From: Syntrophomonas sp. UBA4922
Lineage (GTDB): Bacteria > Bacillota > Syntrophomonadia > Syntrophomonadales > Syntrophomonadaceae
Assembly (NCBI GenBank): GCA_002398825.1
Contig: DHBS01000006.1
Span: forward strand, 71,230 to 135,229
Length of the DNA: 64,000 bases
Reading direction: 5' to 3'
The notes beneath the pieces are model-generated. The model searched no databases. It was not told the DNA's origin and was given only the letters and a program-made list of their open reading frames with translations. Position 1 is the first letter of the stretch. Each line of letters begins with the position of its first letter. The translations under genes and the position numbers were made by a program. Positions 1 to 8,829 of this stretch are shown piece after piece.

Positions 1-265
1 CTAATTGTATGTCTCTGGGGCTTAAAAACAGGGCATGGCCGCCCAGTTGATACATCCCTACTTCAAAAGCCACCCGGGTGCGGGTGGAAGCCTTCTGAAA
101 GATCATGCCCAGGGTTTTTCCGGCCAGGTAAGAATGGGCGACACCCTTTTTCTGAAGCTTTTTAATTTCAACCGCGGCTTCAAGTATGTAAGCCACTTCC
201 TGCGGCGTAAAGTCATGTATGCTTATAAAATCCCGGCCCCGTATGAGATCACTGAGTTGGTACAT
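1..265 (-). CDS. argF: Ornithine carbamoyltransferase, N-terminal part
   Basis: Partial gene: the first 88 codons, with the rest beyond the left edge. The enzyme joins carbamoyl phosphate to ornithine to give citrulline, in the cytoplasm. I translated the minus strand directly; the ATG at 265 follows a GGAGTG ribosome binding site. The protein opens [13 protein letters not shown] and contains FQKASTRTR, the carbamoyl-phosphate-binding STRTR motif of the carbamoyltransferase family, followed by [14 protein letters not shown]. It starts 43 bp after the argD stop, as the last visible member of argC-J-B-D-F. Aspartate carbamoyltransferase shares STRTR, but the context and N-terminal sequence favour ornithine carbamoyltransferase. 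Confidence 0.92.
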   Translation of the reverse strand, partial: MYQLSDLIRGRDFISIHDFTPQEVAYILEAAVEIKKLQKKGVAHSYLAGKTLGMIFQKASTRTRVAFEVGMYQLGGHALFLSPRDIQL

Positions 266-308
266 TTAATACACTCCTTCATATATATATTTCTTCTAGG
301 CGATGATT

Positions 309-1502
309 TCAGCCGGCAGCTGATTCCCCCAAAACCTGGGCAAAGATAGCCACAGCCTGCTCGATCTCATCATCACTCACCGTCAGGGGAGGCACCATGC
401 GCACCACTTTGGGGCCGGCTCCTACCAGCAGCAGGCCCTTGCTCATGCAGCGGTTAATGATGTCAGCCACTTCCACAGACATCTCAATCCCCACCATAAG
501 CCCCTGACCGCGAATTTCCACTATGCGCGAGTCTGAGATGCCCTGCAGCTTGTTCATCAAATACTGCCCGGCCTGGCCGACCCGGTCCAGGAAAGGCCTG
601 GCGCTTATTATTTTCAAAACCTGTTCTGCAACCGCGGTTGCCAGGAGATTGCCCCCGAAGGTTGAAGCGTGGTCGCCGGGGGCAAAGCCGCTGGCGGCCC
701 GGTCGGTGCTGAGCATCGCTCCGATGGGGAAACCTCCCCCCAGTCCCTTGGCTATTGAGACTATATCAGGCTTGACCCCGTAGTTCTGGTAGGCGAACAG
801 ACTGCCGGTGCGTGCCATGCCGCACTGCACCTCGTCAAAAATGAGCAGAATGCCTTCTCGGTCGCATAAATCCCGCAAGCCTTTGAGGAAGTCGGCCCGG
901 GCCGGCCTGATGCCGCCCTCGCCCTGCACCGGTTCAACTAAAACCGCAGCGGTCTCTTCATTGATCAAGGCTTTCACTGAATCCAGATTATTGAACTCGG
1001 CGTACTGGAAGCCCTCCGGCAGAGGGGCAAAGCCTTCTTGGTATTTCAACTGTCCGGTGGCGGTAACCGCGGCCAGGGTGCGTCCATGAAAAGACTGTAA
1101 AAAGCTGATGATGTGATTGCGCCGGGGCTGACCCTGGCGGTAAAAGTATTTGCGGCTCAGTTTTATAGCGGCTTCGACGGCCTCGGCGCCGCTGTTGCAG
1201 AAGAAGACCTTATCCAGGCCGGAGCCTTCCACCAGTTTGGCGGCCGCTTTGACCTGCGGCTCAATCCAGTACAGATTGGAGATATGCCACAGGGTCTCGG
1301 CCTGTTTTTTGATTACTGCCACCAGCTCGGGGTGGCAGTGTCCCAGGATGCAGACCGCGATGCCGCCCACAAAATCGAGATAGGCTTTGCCGTCCGCATC
1401 CCACAGCAGGCCCCCTTGCCCGCGCACAAAGGACAGCGGATAGCGCCCATAGGTGTTCATTATGTACTGCTGCCCCTGAGCAGCAATATCAACATTGCTC
1501 AT
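309..1502 (-). CDS. argD: Acetylornithine aminotransferase
   Basis: PLP-dependent class III aminotransferase converting N-acetylglutamate semialdehyde to N-acetylornithine; some relatives also serve as succinyl-DAP aminotransferase. The ATG at 1502 (MSNVDIAAQGQ) is chosen because GGGAGG sits 8 bp upstream; a longer reading would overlap argB and lacks such a site. The protein is 397 residues, normal for the family. Visible motifs are FCNSGAEAVEAAIK, which binds the PLP phosphate, LIFDEVQ with the ring-stacking Asp, and SIAKGLGGGFPIGA with the Schiff-base lysine. It lies between argB and argF in the arginine operon. GABA and ornithine aminotransferases are related, but the operon settles the role. 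Confidence 0.95.
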   Translation of the reverse strand: MSNVDIAAQGQQYIMNTYGRYPLSFVRGQGGLLWDADGKAYLDFVGGIAVCILGHCHPELVAVIKKQAETLWHISNLYWIEPQVKAAAKLVEGSGLDKVFFCNSGAEAVEAAIKLSRKYFYRQGQPRRNHIISFLQSFHGRTLAAVTATGQLKYQEGFAPLPEGFQYAEFNNLDSVKALINEETAAVLVEPVQGEGGIRPARADFLKGLRDLCDREGILLIFDEVQCGMARTGSLFAYQNYGVKPDIVSIAKGLGGGFPIGAMLSTDRAASGFAPGDHASTFGGNLLATAVAEQVLKIISARPFLDRVGQAGQYLMNKLQGISDSRIVEIRGQGLMVGIEMSVEVADIINRCMSKGLLLVGAGPKVVRMVPPLTVSDDEIEQAVAIFAQVLGESAAG

Positions 1503-1542
1503 AACTGCGACCTCCCTAAATTTAAACTGCAGGTCTGAAAGC

Positions 1543-2406
1543 TCACTCATCAACCACCATAGTGCCTATACCTTCTTTGGTGAATATCTCCAAAAGGATG
1601 GCATGCGGAACCCGGCCATCGATGATATGGGTTCGGCCTACCCCGGCCCGCACCGCTTCCAGGCAGCAATCCACCTTGGGGAGCATGCCTCCGGCGATGG
1701 TGCCGTCTTTTATATACTGATCGACATCGCTCAGTTTCAATACCGAAATCAGTGTGGAAGGATCCCGGGCATCTTTCAACAGTCCGGGAACATCGGTTAA
1801 TAACACCAGTTTATCAGCTTTCATGGCAGCTGCGATAGCCGAAGCCACCAGATCGGCATTGATATTGTAGCTGTCCTGGTTTTCATCGATGCCGATGGGC
1901 GCGATGACGGGGATATAGTTGTTGGCGATCAGGGTTTCAATGATCCCCGGGTTAATCTGCACCACCTCACCCACATAGCCCATTTGGGCAGTATCCCCTA
2001 CCGGGCGGGCTTTGATCAGGCTGCCGTCTTTGCCGGAGATGCCGATGGCTTGACCGCCGTTGGCGTTGAGGCCGGCTACGATCTCTTTATTGACCTTGCC
2101 CCCCAGAACCATCTCCACCACTTCCATGGTTGAGCGGTCGGTGACCCGGAGCCCGTTGACGAATTCACTCTTGAGGCCCAGGCGTTTCAGCATTTGGGTG
2201 ATCTCCGGCCCCCCGCCGTGCACCACGATAGGGTTCATCCCCACATATTTCATCAATACGATATCCTGCATGATCTTCTGTTTGAGGTCGCATTTCGCCA
2301 TGGCTGCGCCGCCGTATTTTATCACCACGGTGCGCCCGTAAAATTCCTTTATATATGGCAAGGCCTCCACCAGGATCTCAGCTTTTTCCAGGGCTGACAG
2401 GTGCAT
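1543..2406 (-). CDS. argB: Acetylglutamate kinase
   Basis: Phosphorylates N-acetylglutamate, the second committed step of arginine synthesis. The ATG at 2406 (MHLSALEKAEIL) has GGAGG 8 bp upstream and gives 287 residues, typical for the amino acid kinase fold. VVIKYGGAAM near the N-terminus is the phosphate-binding lysine and glycine loop, IVVHGGGPEI binds the substrate, and LTDVPGLL and AGGMLPKV near the C-terminus are family signatures. The presence of an N-terminal helix (SALEKAEILVEALPYI) is the arrangement seen in hexameric, arginine-inhibited kinases, so feedback inhibition by arginine is plausible but inferred. The gene lies between argJ and argD, with an 84 bp gap from argJ. Confidence 0.96.
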   Translation of the reverse strand: MHLSALEKAEILVEALPYIKEFYGRTVVIKYGGAAMAKCDLKQKIMQDIVLMKYVGMNPIVVHGGGPEITQMLKRLGLKSEFVNGLRVTDRSTMEVVEMVLGGKVNKEIVAGLNANGGQAIGISGKDGSLIKARPVGDTAQMGYVGEVVQINPGIIETLIANNYIPVIAPIGIDENQDSYNINADLVASAIAAAMKADKLVLLTDVPGLLKDARDPSTLISVLKLSDVDQYIKDGTIAGGMLPKVDCCLEAVRAGVGRTHIIDGRVPHAILLEIFTKEGIGTMVVDE

Positions 2407-2490
2407 CTCTTTCTCCTCCTCACGGTTACTAAATCGATCCGCCAGTATCCAGTCTATGCCCACTTCTGGGAATGTGTGTATACACCCGTA

Positions 2491-3696
2491 TCAGGTGCGG
2501 TAGTCCGCATTGATTTTCACATAGTCGTAGGAGAGGTCGCATCCCCAGGCAGTAGCCTGACCATCACCGGACTTCAAATCCACGATGATGGTCACGTTCT
2601 CCCGCTCCAGCTCTTTACGGGCCTTTTCCTCGTCAAAACTCAAGCCCATGCCGTTCTGGCACATCTTTTCCCGCCCCAGGTATATGTCTACCCGGGAAGG
2701 ATCGAAAACGGCCCCGGAGTAGCCGGCTGCAGCCAAAATGCGTCCCCAGTTGGCATCATGGCCGAAAATAGCGGCTTTGGTCAGGTTGGATGCGGTGATA
2801 GAGCGGGCTATGGTGCGGGCCGCATTCTGATCCGCAGCTCCAACCACCTGAACCTCCACCAGATGATTGGCCCCTTCGCCATCCCGGGCGATTTTTTTGG
2901 CCAGGGCGGTGTTGACATAGTCCAGAGCCGCCTTGAAAGTCTTGTAATCAGGGCTGTGTTCATCATCAATGACCGGGTTGGCCGCCAGTCCATTGGCCAG
3001 GATCGCGGCCATGTCATTGGTCGAGGTATCGCGGTCCACACTGATCATGTTATATGAAATCCCTACCGAGGATTTAAGCAGTTTATTCAGGCACTCCGCT
3101 TCGATGTTGGCATCAGTGGTGATGAAGGCCAGCATGGTTGCCATATTGGGGTGGATCATGCCGGAGCCTTTGGCAATGGCGCCGATAGTTACGGTTCTGC
3201 CCTGCAGTTCGATCTGCACTGCTATCTCTTTCTTCACCAGATCGGTGGTCATAATGGCCATAGCGGTATTGCCCGAGCCCTCTGGGGTCAGGGTGGAAAC
3301 CGCCTGCTTTACCCCGCAGAGCACCCGCTCTAAAGGCAGCTGCACCCCGATGACCCCGGTGGAGGCCACCAAGACATCCTGAGGCTCGATATTCAGCAAC
3401 CCGGCTGCGTAAACTGCGGTTTCAATGGCATCGTCCAGCCCTTGTTTCCCGGTGCAGGCGTTGGCGTTGCCGCTGTTGACCACAATCGCCTGAGCCCTGC
3501 CGTTTTCAAGATGACTTCTGCACACATCCAGGCAGGCCGCATGGACGACATTAGTGGTATAAACTGCGGCTGCAGTGCAGGGCAGCGCTGAATAGATGAC
3601 CGCTACGTCCCGGCGGTTCTTATATTTAATCTCGGCACACACCCCCTGGGCCAGGAAACCCTGGGGCGCGGTTATGCCTCCTTCAATTACTTTCAT
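2491..3696 (-). CDS. argJ: Ornithine acetyltransferase / N-acetylglutamate synthase
   Basis: Transfers the acetyl group from N-acetylornithine to glutamate, so that acetyl groups cycle in arginine synthesis; many family members also make N-acetylglutamate from acetyl-CoA. 401 residues, the usual size. The motif KGSGMIHPNMATMLAF contains the autocleavage point: family members cut before the Thr of MATML to form alpha and beta chains, and that Thr is the nucleophile. The start (MKVIEGGITAPQGF) follows GGAGGAAATAACA. No separate argA or argE is seen nearby, consistent with the cyclic pathway. It lies 35 bp after argC. Confidence 0.96.
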   Translation of the reverse strand: MKVIEGGITAPQGFLAQGVCAEIKYKNRRDVAVIYSALPCTAAAVYTTNVVHAACLDVCRSHLENGRAQAIVVNSGNANACTGKQGLDDAIETAVYAAGLLNIEPQDVLVASTGVIGVQLPLERVLCGVKQAVSTLTPEGSGNTAMAIMTTDLVKKEIAVQIELQGRTVTIGAIAKGSGMIHPNMATMLAFITTDANIEAECLNKLLKSSVGISYNMISVDRDTSTNDMAAILANGLAANPVIDDEHSPDYKTFKAALDYVNTALAKKIARDGEGANHLVEVQVVGAADQNAARTIARSITASNLTKAAIFGHDANWGRILAAAGYSGAVFDPSRVDIYLGREKMCQNGMGLSFDEEKARKELERENVTIIVDLKSGDGQATAWGCDLSYDYVKINADYRT

Positions 3697-3731
3697 TGTT
3701 ATTTCCTCCGCTTCAACTTATCGGGTCGTTA

Positions 3732-4769
3732 TCAAGGGTATACCCCGGCGCCGGCTATAGCCTCGTGCTCGGGCTGCCCCAGCAGCAGGTTGAGGTTTTG
3801 CACGGCCTGACCGGAAGCCCCCCGGTTGAGATTGTCTATGGCCGATACCAGAATGACTCGCCGGCTGAGCGGGCTGACATGCAGCCCGATATGTACATAG
3901 TTGCTGCCATACACCCATTTGGTATTGGGCACGGTATCACCCGGCAGTATTTTGATAAAGCGCTCCTGATGGTAGAATTCCTCCAGGGTGGCGCGCACCT
4001 TTTCGGCCTTAACCCCCTGGGCCAGCCGGGCGTAAGCAGTGGTGAGGATGCCGCGGTTCATGGGAACCAGATGCGGGGTGAAAACCATTTCCACTTCACA
4101 CCCGGCCGCCAAGCTCAGTTCCTGAGCGATTTCCGGGCCGTGGCGGTGGCTGCCCACCCCGTAAGCCTTTATGCCCTCATTGACCTCACAGAAGTGGCTG
4201 CTCTGTTTCAGGGTGCGCCCCGCCCCGGATACGCCGCTCTTGGAGTCAATCACCAGACCTTCGCATTCCAGCACCCCCGCTCGCAAGAGCGGCGCCAGGG
4301 GTACAATGGCGCTGGTAGGGAAACAGCCCGGATTGGCGATCAGACGGGCCGCTTTGATTTCCTGGCGGTATAATTCTGGCAGGCCGTATACCGCTTCTTT
4401 GAGCAAGCCCGGTTGAGCATGGAGCAGTTCGTAATAATGCTCGTAAAGGGCCGCGTCTTTCAGGCGAAAATCGGCTCCCAGATCAATGCACTTGATGCCC
4501 GCTGCCAGCAGCTCCGGGGCCATTTCCATGGAAACCCCGTGGGGAAGCGCCAGAAAGGCTGCTTCACAGCGACCCGCCAGTTTTTTTACGTCGCTCTCTT
4601 CGCAGGTCAGGTCACAAAAACCGCTGAGATGGGGATATAAATAATCAATACGTTGGCCTATATTTTCCGTGGATAATACCGCGATCACTTGAACCGCAGG
4701 ATGTTGGGCCAGTATTCTCAACAATTCCGCGGCGGTATAGCCGTCGCCTACAATTCCAACCTTATGCAA
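3732..4769 (-). CDS. argC: N-acetyl-gamma-glutamyl-phosphate reductase
   Basis: NADPH-dependent reduction of N-acetylglutamyl phosphate to the semialdehyde; first gene of the operon. 345 residues. Translation starts at a TTG, with AAGGAGG 10 bp upstream and no better ATG. The catalytic cysteine is in IANPGCFPTSAI, and HRHGPEI carries the conserved histidine. The N-terminal nucleotide loop reads KVGIVGDGYTAAELL, whereas the family normally has G-A-T-G-Y-T-G: one residue is missing and the last glycine is alanine. The rest of the protein is intact, so I regard the gene as functional. The promoter and a palindrome lie 45-75 bp upstream. Confidence 0.95.
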   Translation of the reverse strand: MHKVGIVGDGYTAAELLRILAQHPAVQVIAVLSTENIGQRIDYLYPHLSGFCDLTCEESDVKKLAGRCEAAFLALPHGVSMEMAPELLAAGIKCIDLGADFRLKDAALYEHYYELLHAQPGLLKEAVYGLPELYRQEIKAARLIANPGCFPTSAIVPLAPLLRAGVLECEGLVIDSKSGVSGAGRTLKQSSHFCEVNEGIKAYGVGSHRHGPEIAQELSLAAGCEVEMVFTPHLVPMNRGILTTAYARLAQGVKAEKVRATLEEFYHQERFIKILPGDTVPNTKWVYGSNYVHIGLHVSPLSRRVILVSAIDNLNRGASGQAVQNLNLLLGQPEHEAIAGAGVYP

Positions 4770-4815
4770 CGCCCTCAGGCCTCCTTGTTATAATTCAAAG
4801 TTAAAAACTCTTATA

Positions 4816-4844
4816 ATTATACAACCGAGTGTATAATGTTACAA
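4816..4844 (-). promoter_or_regulatory. Promoter and palindromic operator of the arg operon
   Basis: On the minus strand, TTGTAA (4839-4844) and TATAAT (4816-4821) are 17 bp apart and precede argC. A perfect inverted repeat, ATTATACA (4816-4823) and TGTATAAT (4830-4837) with a 6 bp centre, covers the -10 box and part of the spacer. That is where a repressor would sit. Arginine operons of this kind are usually controlled by ArgR/AhrC, but the palindrome is not a close match to the ARG-box consensus, so the protein involved is uncertain. Confidence 0.65.
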
Positions 4845-4924
4845 CAACTTTTTATTAAAGCAACTCATTGTTTTAATGGCCAAGGGCTTGATACGGCGGT
4901 TTACGAGAAATTTTTCGCCGCGCT

Positions 4925-4960
4925 AAAAGGGACCCTATGATTATTTTTTCATAGGGTCCC
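4925..4960 (-). terminator. Intrinsic terminator after the cyclase gene
   Basis: A perfect 12 bp stem, GGGACCCTATGA (4929-4940) with its complement (4949-4960) and an 8-base loop, is followed on the minus strand by TTTT (4925-4928). It ends transcription of the cyclase gene, whose stop is at 5085, and insulates the arg promoter. The T-run is short. On the plus strand no T-run follows. Confidence 0.8.
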
Positions 4961-5084
4961 CATTTCTATCAACACTGAGCCAGTCGCGGGGTTAAATGAT
5001 AAGGCAAAACCCCTATCATGGCTTCAGCCTTTATGAGCGGGAAATAACCGTTAAAATATTGAAGGCCTTCAGGCCATGCCTTGA

Positions 5085-5729
5085 TCAGTCCAGCAGAGCC
5101 ACCGCCCGGACGGGAGAGCCGTCCGCATCAATATGTTTTAAGGGAAAGGCGCATAGTGTAAACAGGCCGCCGCCCAGCAGGTGCAAATTGGTGAGGTTTT
5201 CTATGACCACCATTTCATTGTACTTAAACAACTTTTTGTGCATGGTCAGGTTTTGGTCGCTGATAGGATCGATGCTTATGGCGTCTACTCCCACCCCTTT
5301 TTTATTCCCTTTTATCAAGTAGTCGGCAACATCATCAGCGATACAAGGGTAGTCTCCGAAATAATCATTCGTTCCCCAGTATCGGTCCCAGCCGGAACGG
5401 AAAAGGATAAACTCCGCCTGGTCGGCCTTTTCCCTGACCCGGTTGATACGCTCCACAGTGATAGACTGTCCGGCTGTCAAATCGGAGCAATCTATTGCCA
5501 ACGCTTTGCCCACGAATTGCGAAACCGGGAACTTGTCAAGGGTGGTTCGGCCTGGAAAGAGATGCGCCGGAGGGTCCATATGGGTCCCGGTGTGCGTATA
5601 CATGCTGATCAAAGTCTCTTTAAACCCATGTACATCGTAAGAATTGGCAAGCCGCATCCTGGGCCCCGCAGTGCCCGGATAAACCGGCATGTCCTCCGAA
5701 ATCAAATGGGTGAGGTCAATTATTTGCAC
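5085..5729 (-). CDS. Cyclase family protein (kynurenine formamidase-like)
   Basis: Member of the metal-dependent hydrolase family that includes kynurenine formamidase and isatin hydrolase. 214 residues from a GTG start at 5729, chosen because AGGAGG lies 5 bp upstream and the family N-terminus (IIDLTHLISEDMPVYPG) begins there. The metal-binding motif HTGTHMDPPAH is present at about residues 45-55, and later GVGVDAISIDP and a conserved histidine (TMHKKLF) fit the family. No tryptophan-degradation genes are nearby, so the substrate is unknown. It stands alone, with a hairpin-rich spacer upstream and a terminator downstream. Confidence 0.85.
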   Translation of the reverse strand: MQIIDLTHLISEDMPVYPGTAGPRMRLANSYDVHGFKETLISMYTHTGTHMDPPAHLFPGRTTLDKFPVSQFVGKALAIDCSDLTAGQSITVERINRVREKADQAEFILFRSGWDRYWGTNDYFGDYPCIADDVADYLIKGNKKGVGVDAISIDPISDQNLTMHKKLFKYNEMVVIENLTNLHLLGGGLFTLCAFPLKHIDADGSPVRAVALLD

Positions 5730-5836
5730 TTTTTCCTCCTGTGATTGGCCGGGCCGCTCCTGCACCTGAAGCCGCCGGGCAGCATCAATCGCTCAGTAAG
5801 CTGTGCAGAGCGAGCGACGGAAGCGAAGAGTAAGGC

Positions 5837-5897
5837 GCTCAATAGGCCCGCGATTGAGGCGTACAAATAGTACGTTGATTGAGCGGACCTATTGAGC
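5837..5897. repeat. Long imperfect inverted repeat in the dapL-cyclase spacer
   Basis: GCTCAATAGGCCCGC (5837-5851) is complementary at 14 of 15 positions to 5883-5897. Inside it, CGTAC (5860-5864) pairs with GTACG (5870-5874) around a 5-base loop, leaving an unpaired internal loop between the two helices. No reading frame is present. It may be a short interspersed repeat or a processing hairpin; there is no T-run that would make it a clear terminator. Confidence 0.6.
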
Positions 5898-5929
5898 AAC
5901 GCAGGTATTCGCTGTTGTCGACGGTCTGA

Positions 5930-5948
5930 CCCTTGCAGGATGCAAGGG
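5930..5948 (-). other. Small hairpin downstream of dapL
   Basis: CCCTTGCA (5930-5937) and TGCAAGGG (5941-5948) form a perfect 8 bp stem with a 3-base loop about 70 bp after the dapL stop. It may help end the long nitrogen/dap transcript, but it has no T-run. The rest of the 286 bp spacer holds only the larger repeat at 5837-5897. Confidence 0.4.
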
Positions 5949-6015
5949 AATGTATAGCCGAATTATATCAGTTATTTTCTGTTTATTACAGTTCCACCGC
6001 ATATAGTCCTTCGGT

Positions 6016-7173
6016 TCAGCTTATGGCTTTTATGCGCTTAAAGGCTTCAATGATCCTGGAGGTGTCCACGGTAAGAGCAATCCGGAAATAACCTTCCCCG
6101 TACTGTCCGTAGCCGTTTCCGGGGGTGAGGATGACCTGGGCTTTTTCCAAAATCATTTCACAATATTCAGCCGATGTATAATCAGCAGGCACCTTGACCC
6201 ACATATAGAAGCTGCCCAGGGGGGGCCTGAATTTCCAGCCCAATTGCTTCATACCTTCCGCTGCCGCATCACGGCGCTCCTGGTACATTTGCTGCAGTTC
6301 CGCCACGGCGTCTTGAGGACCTTCCAAAGCAGCTATCCCGGCATACTGTATGGCCTGGAAAACACCCGAATCCACGTTGGATTTGAAGCGCCCCATCACT
6401 TCCACCGCATCTCTGTTGCCCGCCATCCAGCCTATTCTCCAACCGGTCATGTTGTAGGTTTTGGAGAGGGAGTGGAATTCAACCCCCACTTCTTTGGCCT
6501 GGGGCAATTGTAGAAAACTGGGGGCCTGATAGCCATCATAAGCCAGTTCGGAATAAGCCGCATCATGGCACACCAGAATATCGTAAGCTCTTGCAAATTC
6601 GATGACCTTATGGTAAAAACCAATATCCGCCACCGCTCCGGTGGGGTTGTTGGGATAGTTGATAAACATGAGTTTAGACTCCCTGGCTACATGGGCCGGA
6701 ATATCCTCCAGAACGGGCAGGTAACCGTTTTCTTCATGCAAAGGCATCACAAAGGGCTTGCCTCCGGCCAGCTGAGTGCCGATAGCGTATACCGGGTAGC
6801 CTGGATCAGGAACCAGGTTGATATCCCCTGGATCCAGATAAGCAAAGGATATATGAGCGATGCCTTCTTTGGAGCCCAGAAGTGACACCACTTCTGTTTT
6901 AGGATCCAGTTGCACCCCGAAGCGCCTTCCATACCATCCGGCTACGGCCTCGCGGTAGCGCAGCAGCCCTGCTGAGCTGGGATACTGATGGTTGGGGCTG
7001 TCATTAATCGATTGGGCCATAACGTCTATGATGTGCTGGGGAGTGGGCTGGTCAGGATCCCCAATCCCCAAATTGATGACATCTATGCCCCGCTCCCGGG
7101 CCTCTTCAATCTTTTTTTCGATGCGGGCGAACAGATAAGGGGGCAGGTTTTGCATAGCCTGGTTCGCTTTCAT
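6016..7173 (-). CDS. dapL: LL-diaminopimelate aminotransferase
   Basis: PLP-dependent class I/II aminotransferase that converts tetrahydrodipicolinate directly to LL-diaminopimelate, bypassing the acylated dap steps; it serves lysine and peptidoglycan synthesis. 385 residues. [17 protein letters not shown] near the N-terminus and [20 protein letters not shown] with the PLP lysine are typical of the DapL branch. Its pairing with dapF, 22 bp upstream in the transcript, supports the assignment over a generic aspartate aminotransferase. The start ([15 protein letters not shown]) follows AAGGAGGAG. It is probably the last gene of the nitrogen operon starting at the ANTAR gene. Confidence 0.88.
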   Translation of the reverse strand: MKANQAMQNLPPYLFARIEKKIEEARERGIDVINLGIGDPDQPTPQHIIDVMAQSINDSPNHQYPSSAGLLRYREAVAGWYGRRFGVQLDPKTEVVSLLGSKEGIAHISFAYLDPGDINLVPDPGYPVYAIGTQLAGGKPFVMPLHEENGYLPVLEDIPAHVARESKLMFINYPNNPTGAVADIGFYHKVIEFARAYDILVCHDAAYSELAYDGYQAPSFLQLPQAKEVGVEFHSLSKTYNMTGWRIGWMAGNRDAVEVMGRFKSNVDSGVFQAIQYAGIAALEGPQDAVAELQQMYQERRDAAAEGMKQLGWKFRPPLGSFYMWVKVPADYTSAEYCEMILEKAQVILTPGNGYGQYGEGYFRIALTVDTSRIIEAFKRIKAIS

Positions 7174-7195
7174 AATAAATCACTCCTCCTTAGCC

Positions 7196-8029
7196 TCAAA
7201 CATTACTGTCGTCGCCGATAATGCCCCTGAATACCGCCTGGGCGGGCCCGGTCATGTAGACATGGTCATCATTTCGGTTCCATTCTATTAAAAGGTCGCC
7301 CCCGGGCAGGTGCACCAGAACCTCGCGTCCGGTGTGGCCTTGCAGATGTGCGGCCACCACCGAAGCACAGGCGCCGGTTCCGCAGGCCAGGGTGACACCG
7401 GCCCCGCGTTCCCACACCCTGACGATGATCTCGGAACTGCCCTTGACCTCGACGAACTCTACATTGGTGGCTGCCGGAAAGATGGGATGTCTCTCCAGAT
7501 TGGCCCCCCACTGTGCCAGGGGCACCTGGCTGACATCCTCCGTAAAAATGATGGCATGGGGGTTGCCCATGGATACGGCATTGACCTTGAACCACTCACC
7601 ATAGGAATTTACCGGGATATCCAGGTTGCTGCCTTCTCCCTGTACCGGAATGAGAGGACGTTCCAGAATGGGACGGCCCATGTCCACCCGCACCGCTTCA
7701 TCTGATACAATGCGTATCAGGCGGTTTCCAGCCAGGGTCTTCACCGCAAAAGCATCTTGGTCGACCAGCCCCGCCTTACGGGCATACAAAGCTATGCAGC
7801 GGATGCCGTTTCCGCACATCTCAGCTTCCGACCCGTCGGGGTTGAATATGCGCATGAATATGTCTGCCCGGGAATCCTGCCCGGTAACCAGAATGCCATC
7901 GGCTCCAATCCCAAAATGGCGTTCACACCAGGCTGCGCTCACGGCCTGGTAGCAGGCCGCATCCTCGAAAGAAGCGGCTTCTACAACAATAAAATCATTG
8001 CCCAGACCATGCATTTTCACAAATTCCAT
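7196..8029 (-). CDS. dapF: Diaminopimelate epimerase
   Basis: Cofactor-free epimerase converting LL- to meso-diaminopimelate with two cysteines. The ATG at 8029 (MEFVKMHGLGNDFIVV) has GGAGG 7 bp upstream; the family begins with this motif, so a longer upstream reading is not used. 277 residues. Both catalytic cysteines are present, in EAEMCGNGIRC and TLACGTGACA. It sits between the glutamate synthase genes and dapL, linking nitrogen assimilation to cell-wall precursor synthesis. Confidence 0.96.
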   Translation of the reverse strand: MEFVKMHGLGNDFIVVEAASFEDAACYQAVSAAWCERHFGIGADGILVTGQDSRADIFMRIFNPDGSEAEMCGNGIRCIALYARKAGLVDQDAFAVKTLAGNRLIRIVSDEAVRVDMGRPILERPLIPVQGEGSNLDIPVNSYGEWFKVNAVSMGNPHAIIFTEDVSQVPLAQWGANLERHPIFPAATNVEFVEVKGSSEIIVRVWERGAGVTLACGTGACASVVAAHLQGHTGREVLVHLPGGDLLIEWNRNDDHVYMTGPAQAVFRGIIGDDSNV

Positions 8030-8088
8030 ATGGTTTCCTCCTTCACCACCTGTGTTCAATGTGCCTATTTAGTCTCTACAGTCAGGTC

Positions 8089-8829
8089 CTAGCCCGTAAA
8101 CCCGGTATACATATGGGAGAAGATGCGCTTATCCACAGCTGTTAAACGGGTAAAGGGTTCCGCCAGAATGAGATCTATATCGTATGAAAAATGCGCCGCG
8201 AATCGCATCAGATAAGGCAATATGCTCTGTAAATCTTTTTCTCCATGCAGGACTTCAGTTTTAGTATTTTCTGCCAGGTGCCTCCGGGGGACCTCGCCGC
8301 GCATATAGATTTCGCCTTCATACATGCCAGTTCCGCAATATGGCCCGATCAGGCTTCGATTGGAGCCGTTAACACCCAGAACGATAATGGTGCCCCCGGC
8401 CATATATTCCCCCACAAAAGCCCCGGCCTGGCCGCCCACTACAATGACGGGGCGCTTATCCTGATAAGCCTTCATGTGTATCCCCAGGCGGTATCCGGCA
8501 TCATCCCTGATATACAGACCCCCGCCGCGCATGCCGTAGCCGGCGATATCGCCCACCCGGCCGTATACTACGATTTCGCCGTCGCTCATGGTATTTCCGA
8601 CCCCTTCCTGCCCGTTGCCATAGAGCAAAATAGTGGGTCCGTCAGCGAAAGCCCCCAGGTTGTTTCCGGCAGTGCCGCGCAATACCAATCTCTTGCTATT
8701 CTTCCAACCGCAGCCCAGGTATCGGTGGCCATTGAGGTTCAATACCTCGATCTCCTGATCGGGGCTGGCCTTCAAGGCCTCCAGGAGTGAATGCTGGTCG
8801 TAATCAACCGCATCGAAGACTGCCATCAT
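8089..8829 (-). CDS. Glutamate synthase GXGXG-domain subunit
   Basis: Stand-alone version of the C-terminal beta-helix domain of the large glutamate synthase subunit. The repeated glycine pattern is visible in YLGCGWKNSKRLVLRG, NNLGAFADGPTILLYGNGQEGVGNTMS and GDIAGYGMRGGGLYIRDDAGYRLGI. In full-length enzymes this domain is structural and helps form the ammonia tunnel. 246 residues. Two ATGs are adjacent at the start; AGGAGG is 7 bp before the first. It overlaps the end of the FAD gene by 26 bp, implying coupled translation. In formylmethanofuran dehydrogenase the same fold occurs, but the neighbours make glutamate synthase the clear choice. Confidence 0.88.
   Translation of the reverse strand: MMAVFDAVDYDQHSLLEALKASPDQEIEVLNLNGHRYLGCGWKNSKRLVLRGTAGNNLGAFADGPTILLYGNGQEGVGNTMSDGEIVVYGRVGDIAGYGMRGGGLYIRDDAGYRLGIHMKAYQDKRPVIVVGGQAGAFVGEYMAGGTIIVLGVNGSNRSLIGPYCGTGMYEGEIYMRGEVPRRHLAENTKTEVLHGEKDLQSILPYLMRFAAHFSYDIDLILAEPFTRLTAVDKRIFSHMYTGFTG

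Noticed and set aside
1113..1538. Plus-strand frame inside argD
   Set aside because: It is antisense to a well-supported gene and shows no protein-like features; the same holds for the many other frames opposite argB, argJ, nadE, rpoB and rpoC.
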